A stretch of 64,000 nt of DNA from Candidatus Wallbacteria bacterium. GTDB taxonomy: Bacteria; Muiribacteriota; UBA6191; JACPRK01. This document shows positions 60,546-64,000 of this stretch, piece by piece (the stretch's first letter is position 1; every line of letters begins with the position of its first letter). The stretch lies in assembly GCA_016213845.1 (NCBI GenBank), contig JACQZN010000013.1, positions 62,001 to 126,000 on the forward strand, written 5' to 3'. The position numbers and the translations under genes are program-made. The notes beneath the pieces were generated by a model. It was not told the origin of the DNA. It ran no database searches and saw nothing but the letters and a program-made list of their open reading frames with translations.

Positions 60546-63500
60546 TGAGAACCCGCCCGCACCGAAATGCTCTGGTCCCGAGCCTATCGACGGCCTCGGC
60601 GCGAGTTGCTCTTCGCTTGGCGCTCGCCTCGCTCGTGGCCCTCTGGCTCTACCCCGCGCTCGCCCACGGAGCCATCCAGTCGGTCACCTTCCCGGCGACG
60701 GCCTTCCGGCCGGCGGAGGGCCCGCAGCCGCCTCTGCCACCGGCGCCGCTCCAGGCCGGCCAGGCGGTCCTCACAGTCGACGTCGACGCCACGCCCAGCG
60801 ATTACAGGGCGCTCGTCAAGCCCACGTCCAACCCGGACAAGATCGTCGCCACGAAGGACTATCGGCGCACGGCGGCGGCCGGCACGCGGCAGGCGATCGA
60901 GATCGCCGTTCCGCTCGAAGAAGGCGCCAACACCTTCACGGTCACGCTGCAGGATCAGAAGAACGGCGCCTTCGTGCGCACGTCGCCGCTGTCGCCCGTG
61001 ATCGTGCGGGACCTGCAGACCTCCGTGTTGAAGGTGACTCTCGACGCCATCCAGCCACCGACACGCTCCACGAGCGCGGCCAATGCGGTCATCGACTTCA
61101 CGCTGAACGGCACGGCAGCCAGTTACCAGATCGACGTCGTCCGAAACGCGGTCGCCGCCACCACGTTCACGACCGACCGCGTCGGCGCCGGCCGCGTCAC
61201 GGTACCACTCTTGCCGAACACGTCGAACGATTTCTTCCTGCGAGCGACGGCCAATGACGCGCTTGCCGCGGGCCAGCAGGTCGTCTCGAACATCCTCACG
61301 GTGGTCGCCGACACGCAAGCGCCGACCTTCGCCAACGTCTCCATCTTTCCCGGCCCCTCCACAGCCAATGCCGTCGTGAACGTCGTGGGCCTCACCGAGC
61401 CGTTCTCGAAGGTCACGGTCGACAACGGCAGCGGCAAGACTTTCTCGACGGAGGCCGATCTGGCCGGCAACTTCGTCGTTCTCGGGGTCGGCGTGCCGTT
61501 TCTTCCGCCCGGTCCGACACTGAACACCTTCACCATCACGGCTGTCGATCCCGCCGGCAACCGCGCCGCGCCATTGACGCGGCCGCTGACGCGCATCGCC
61601 GCCGACCCGCGCTTCGAGTTCCTGGAGATCACTCCGCCCAGCGGAAGCCTGGTGCGGCCCGGCGTGCCGGTCCACGTCCGGGGCAGTGTCGGCGAGAAGA
61701 CCGGCCCCTTCACGGTGACCTTCTTCATCCGCCAGACCACCGGCAGCTTCCAGATCGAAGAGAAGATCACCAACCTGGGCGGCGGCGAGGCCTTCGAGAA
61801 GGACTTCCACCTGACTCCGGATGTCTCCAACCCCGACCGCAACGTCATCTACTCCGTCGAGGCCGAGGTCGAGTCGACATCGGGCCGCTCGCCGCGCCAG
61901 CTGGCCGGAGAGATCATCCTGGACAACTCGGACCCAGCCGCCCCCGAGTTCGACCGCGGATTCGACGGCATCGTGATCACCAACTCGCCGAAGCTCACCG
62001 CCAACGGCGCGGCCGAGAGATTCAGCACGATCAACTTCAACGTCTTCCCGGGGGTCGGTCTCTTCCCGTCGTCGAGAATCCCCGTGGAATCGACGCCGAT
62101 CGTCATCGGCGGCGAGTTCCGCAACGTGGTGGACCTCTCGAAGGTGATCGACGGCCTCTACTCGGTGACGGCCACCGCCATCGCCGCTTCGGGTCGCTTC
62201 TCGCCCACGGCCTCGGCGCGCGAGCTGCGGTTCCAGCGCGACACGACGGCGCCGTTCGTGAAGAGCGTGAGCATCAACGGGCGGCAGGCGAACAACAGTC
62301 GCACGGAGTTCTTCGCGCCGGGCCAGGTCGTCACGCTGCGGGTGGAGTACTCGGAGCCGATGTCTCTGGCGCCCGACGTATTCGTGACGCAGCGCGGGAG
62401 CTTCGCCCTTCCCGCGTCATTGAGCGCGACCGTGCTTCCCGACCTCATCTTCGACTACACGTTCGTCGTGCTGCCGGGCGAGGAGTTTCAGGGACCGGTC
62501 GACGTCATCGTGACGGGCGGTCTCGACCGGGCCGGAAATCCGCTCACGCCCGAGGCGCGCGTGAGGGGCCTGTTCTTCGTCGACGCCCTGCCACCGGTTC
62601 TGGACCCGGCCAACACACGGCCGGCGCCCGGATCGGTGGTCTCGTCGGCGCCGAACCCGATCTTCATCAGCGTGCTCGAGAACCCCAGGAGCCTTCAGCC
62701 CGCCAGCGGCGTCGACATCGAGGCGACCCAGGTGCAGGCGTTCGGGCCCATCGAGACGGACCCGACGACCGAGCGCAGCGGGTTCGTCAATGTCTTCTCG
62801 CCGCAGAGCGTGACGTTTCAGTTCGACGAGGGGCAGTTCATCAAGCAGGGCACCTACCAGCTGCGCGTCACGGTCCGGGATTTCGCCGGCAACACCGACA
62901 CCGTCGATCTGGTCTACAAGCTGGACACCGAGGCGATAAGCCCGGTGTTCGTGACGGCGACGGTGCCGGGCGACGGCGCCATCCTGAATGCTGCCGCGAT
63001 CCCCTCGGACTCGCGGGGCCGCACGGTGCTCAGCGCGACGCTCTCGCCGACCGTGACCGCGGAGCTGGACCTGGCGCGCTCGCGGATGACGCTGGAGCAG
63101 GCGTGTCCCTCGGTGCGTCCGGTGGCGGCGTCGGTGCGCACGAGCGCTCCGGACCGGATCGAGCTGGTGTTGAGCGAGCCGCTGAAGAAAGACGGCGCCG
63201 ACGACGGCCAGTACCTGCTGCGCGTGCTGCCGCGGGACGTGGCCGGCAATGAGAGTCAGAACATCCTCCGGAGCTTTGTGCTCGACACGCAGAAGCCCGC
63301 GGTGCTGGACGGCGCGCTCGTGGAGCTGGGCCGTTTCGGGAACAGCACCGACGACACCTTCTTCCCGGCACGCGGCCAGATGGTCACGGGTCCGCTCACC
63401 GCCATCCGCGCGACGGTCGTGGACGCCGTATCGTCGAACGGCTACCCGGGGAGCGGCGTCAACACCTCGCCCACGACCGGCAGCACCATCGTGTTGACGC

Positions 63501-64000
63501 TCGTGAAGCGCCATCCGACGACGCTGGCGTCGCTGCCGGAGGGTTCGTCGACCACCAACAACTCTCTTCTGCAGAGCGTCATCCGCTTCCGCGACGTGGT
63601 GCCGCCCGTGACGTCACCATGCTACACGGGCCCCAAGCGTGCCAACGTCTTCCTGGAGCTGAGGGTCGACCCGTCGACGGGCAGACCCAGCGGTCTCACG
63701 ACCGGCGGCGACTTCGACGGCGAGTGGGACATCCGCGTCGTGCCGGTCGACCAGGCGGGCAACACGGGCACGCCCAGCCGGTCGGGATTCGTCTTCGACA
63801 CCATCGCGCCGACGGTGCTGACGCTGGAAGGCGTGACCAGCGGCGAAGTCTTCACGGGCCGGTCGCTGGCGATCACGGGCACCGTCGCGGACAACGGAAA
63901 GACACCCGCGGACAACGGCCAAGGCATCGACCGTGTGCTGGTGTCGGTCTTCCGGGCCGACGGCCGGTTCGTCACCACGGGCGCGCCGCTGGTGGAGCCG
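60542..64000 (+). CDS. Giant secreted Ig-repeat protein (3), 3' end outside the window
   Basis: This open frame starts with ATGATG at 60542, overlapping the previous TGA by 3 nt, and runs to base 64000 with no stop, giving more than 1150 residues. The signal peptide contains ALRLALASLVALWLYPALAH with a cut near AHG. Ig-like domains follow, with typical phrases: NPNPIFISVLENPRSLQPAS-like loops, DGQYLLRVLPRDVAGNESQN, and FVFDTIAPTVLTLEG near the edge. It has the same domain style as the two upstream giant proteins and is the third member of the operon. The C-terminal domain lies beyond the window. Shorter frames on either strand in this region are shadows of it. Confidence 0.85.
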   Translation, partial: MMRTRPHRNALVPSLSTASARVALRLALASLVALWLYPALAHGAIQSVTFPATAFRPAEGPQPPLPPAPLQAGQAVLTVDVDATPSDYRALVKPTSNPDKIVATKDYRRTAAAGTRQAIEIAVPLEEGANTFTVTLQDQKNGAFVRTSPLSPVIVRDLQTSVLKVTLDAIQPPTRSTSAANAVIDFTLNGTAASYQIDVVRNAVAATTFTTDRVGAGRVTVPLLPNTSNDFFLRATANDALAAGQQVVSNILTVVADTQAPTFANVSIFPGPSTANAVVNVVGLTEPFSKVTVDNGSGKTFSTEADLAGNFVVLGVGVPFLPPGPTLNTFTITAVDPAGNRAAPLTRPLTRIAADPRFEFLEITPPSGSLVRPGVPVHVRGSVGEKTGPFTVTFFIRQTTGSFQIEEKITNLGGGEAFEKDFHLTPDVSNPDRNVIYSVEAEVESTSGRSPRQLAGEIILDNSDPAAPEFDRGFDGIVITNSPKLTANGAAERFSTINFNVFPGVGLFPSSRIPVESTPIVIGGEFRNVVDLSKVIDGLYSVTATAIAASGRFSPTASARELRFQRDTTAPFVKSVSINGRQANNSRTEFFAPGQVVTLRVEYSEPMSLAPDVFVTQRGSFALPASLSATVLPDLIFDYTFVVLPGEEFQGPVDVIVTGGLDRAGNPLTPEARVRGLFFVDALPPVLDPANTRPAPGSVVSSAPNPIFISVLENPRSLQPASGVDIEATQVQAFGPIETDPTTERSGFVNVFSPQSVTFQFDEGQFIKQGTYQLRVTVRDFAGNTDTVDLVYKLDTEAISPVFVTATVPGDGAILNAAAIPSDSRGRTVLSATLSPTVTAELDLARSRMTLEQACPSVRPVAASVRTSAPDRIELVLSEPLKKDGADDGQYLLRVLPRDVAGNESQNILRSFVLDTQKPAVLDGALVELGRFGNSTDDTFFPARGQMVTGPLTAIRATVVDAVSSNGYPGSGVNTSPTTGSTIVLTLVKRHPTTLASLPEGSSTTNNSLLQSVIRFRDVVPPVTSPCYTGPKRANVFLELRVDPSTGRPSGLTTGGDFDGEWDIRVVPVDQAGNTGTPSRSGFVFDTIAPTVLTLEGVTSGEVFTGRSLAITGTVADNGKTPADNGQGIDRVLVSVFRADGRFVTTGAPLVEP

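Noticed and set aside
1..64000. tRNA, rRNA, riboswitch, phage or transposase genes
   Set aside because: I looked for tRNA-like arms, conserved rRNA segments and integrase or transposase motifs by eye and saw none; small structured RNAs could escape this kind of reading.

Overview
This is a GC-rich, densely packed 64 kb bacterial chromosome segment with no phage, transposase, rRNA or tRNA gene that I can see. The genes point to a Gram-negative-type, diderm cell: an outer-membrane secretin, an outer-membrane porin, several lipoproteins, and type IV pilus/type II secretion ATPases. I cannot assign a phylum. The type IV pilus genes are scattered, and there is a HEAT-PilT fusion, FlgD/T9SS-like C-terminal domains and an HTTM gene pair. 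Together these suggest an uncultivated environmental lineage rather than a well-known model group. GTG and TTG starts are common. Some genes have good Shine-Dalgarno sequences, while several have a TATACT-like -10 box only 7-8 nt before the start codon, which suggests leaderless transcripts.

Layout. 1-5594 (minus): the 5' part of a secretin gene, a secreted protein with a catalytically degenerate NlpC/P60 domain, a secreted TPR protein, and citrate synthase. 5824-7257 (plus): an ATP-cone/uridine-kinase fusion. 7415-11473 (minus): a type I phosphodiesterase, alpha-glucan phosphorylase and a small unknown protein. 12010-20740 (plus): a pseudo-receiver/cyclic-nucleotide-binding protein, a PilB/GspE ATPase, a 1602-aa lipoprotein ending in an NHL-type propeller, and a cytoplasmic propeller-like protein. 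20744-27915 (minus): a secreted helical protein, a TPR protein, the HEAT-PilT fusion, a flippase-like membrane protein and a polyprenyl diphosphate synthase. 28240-31813 (plus): a sensor adenylate/guanylate cyclase, a porin and a small PstS-like protein. 31792-36492 (minus): an ABC importer of the FbpABC/AfuABC type, coupled to a HAD phosphatase. 36704-43289 (minus): a B12-binding radical SAM enzyme, a membrane-anchored TPR protein and an oligopeptide-type ABC importer. 43382-44901 (plus): an HTTM gene with its usual small partner. 44970-47886 (minus): a GGDEF diguanylate cyclase, a gamma-carbonic-anhydrase-family protein and a SAM hydrolase. 48168-64000 (plus): an operon of at least three very large secreted Ig-repeat proteins and one TPR lipoprotein, running off the right edge.

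How the parts fit. Secretin, PilB-like ATPase and PilT-like retraction ATPase form a dispersed pilus/secretion theme. A cyclase, a cNMP-binding protein next to the PilB gene and a GGDEF enzyme suggest second-messenger control of surface functions (inference). The giant Ig proteins and the NHL lipoprotein would form much of the cell-surface or extracellular material.

The most unusual signals are non-coding. A palindromic element is present twice around the HTTM gene. One copy is translated in frame within the gene's N-terminus. The other sits inside a second, different palindrome and supplies the gene's stop codon. Six intergenic stretches are built of degenerate short units (TGAGGCT-like and TAGTCAG-like), and most of them begin exactly at, or supply, the stop codon of the neighbouring gene.
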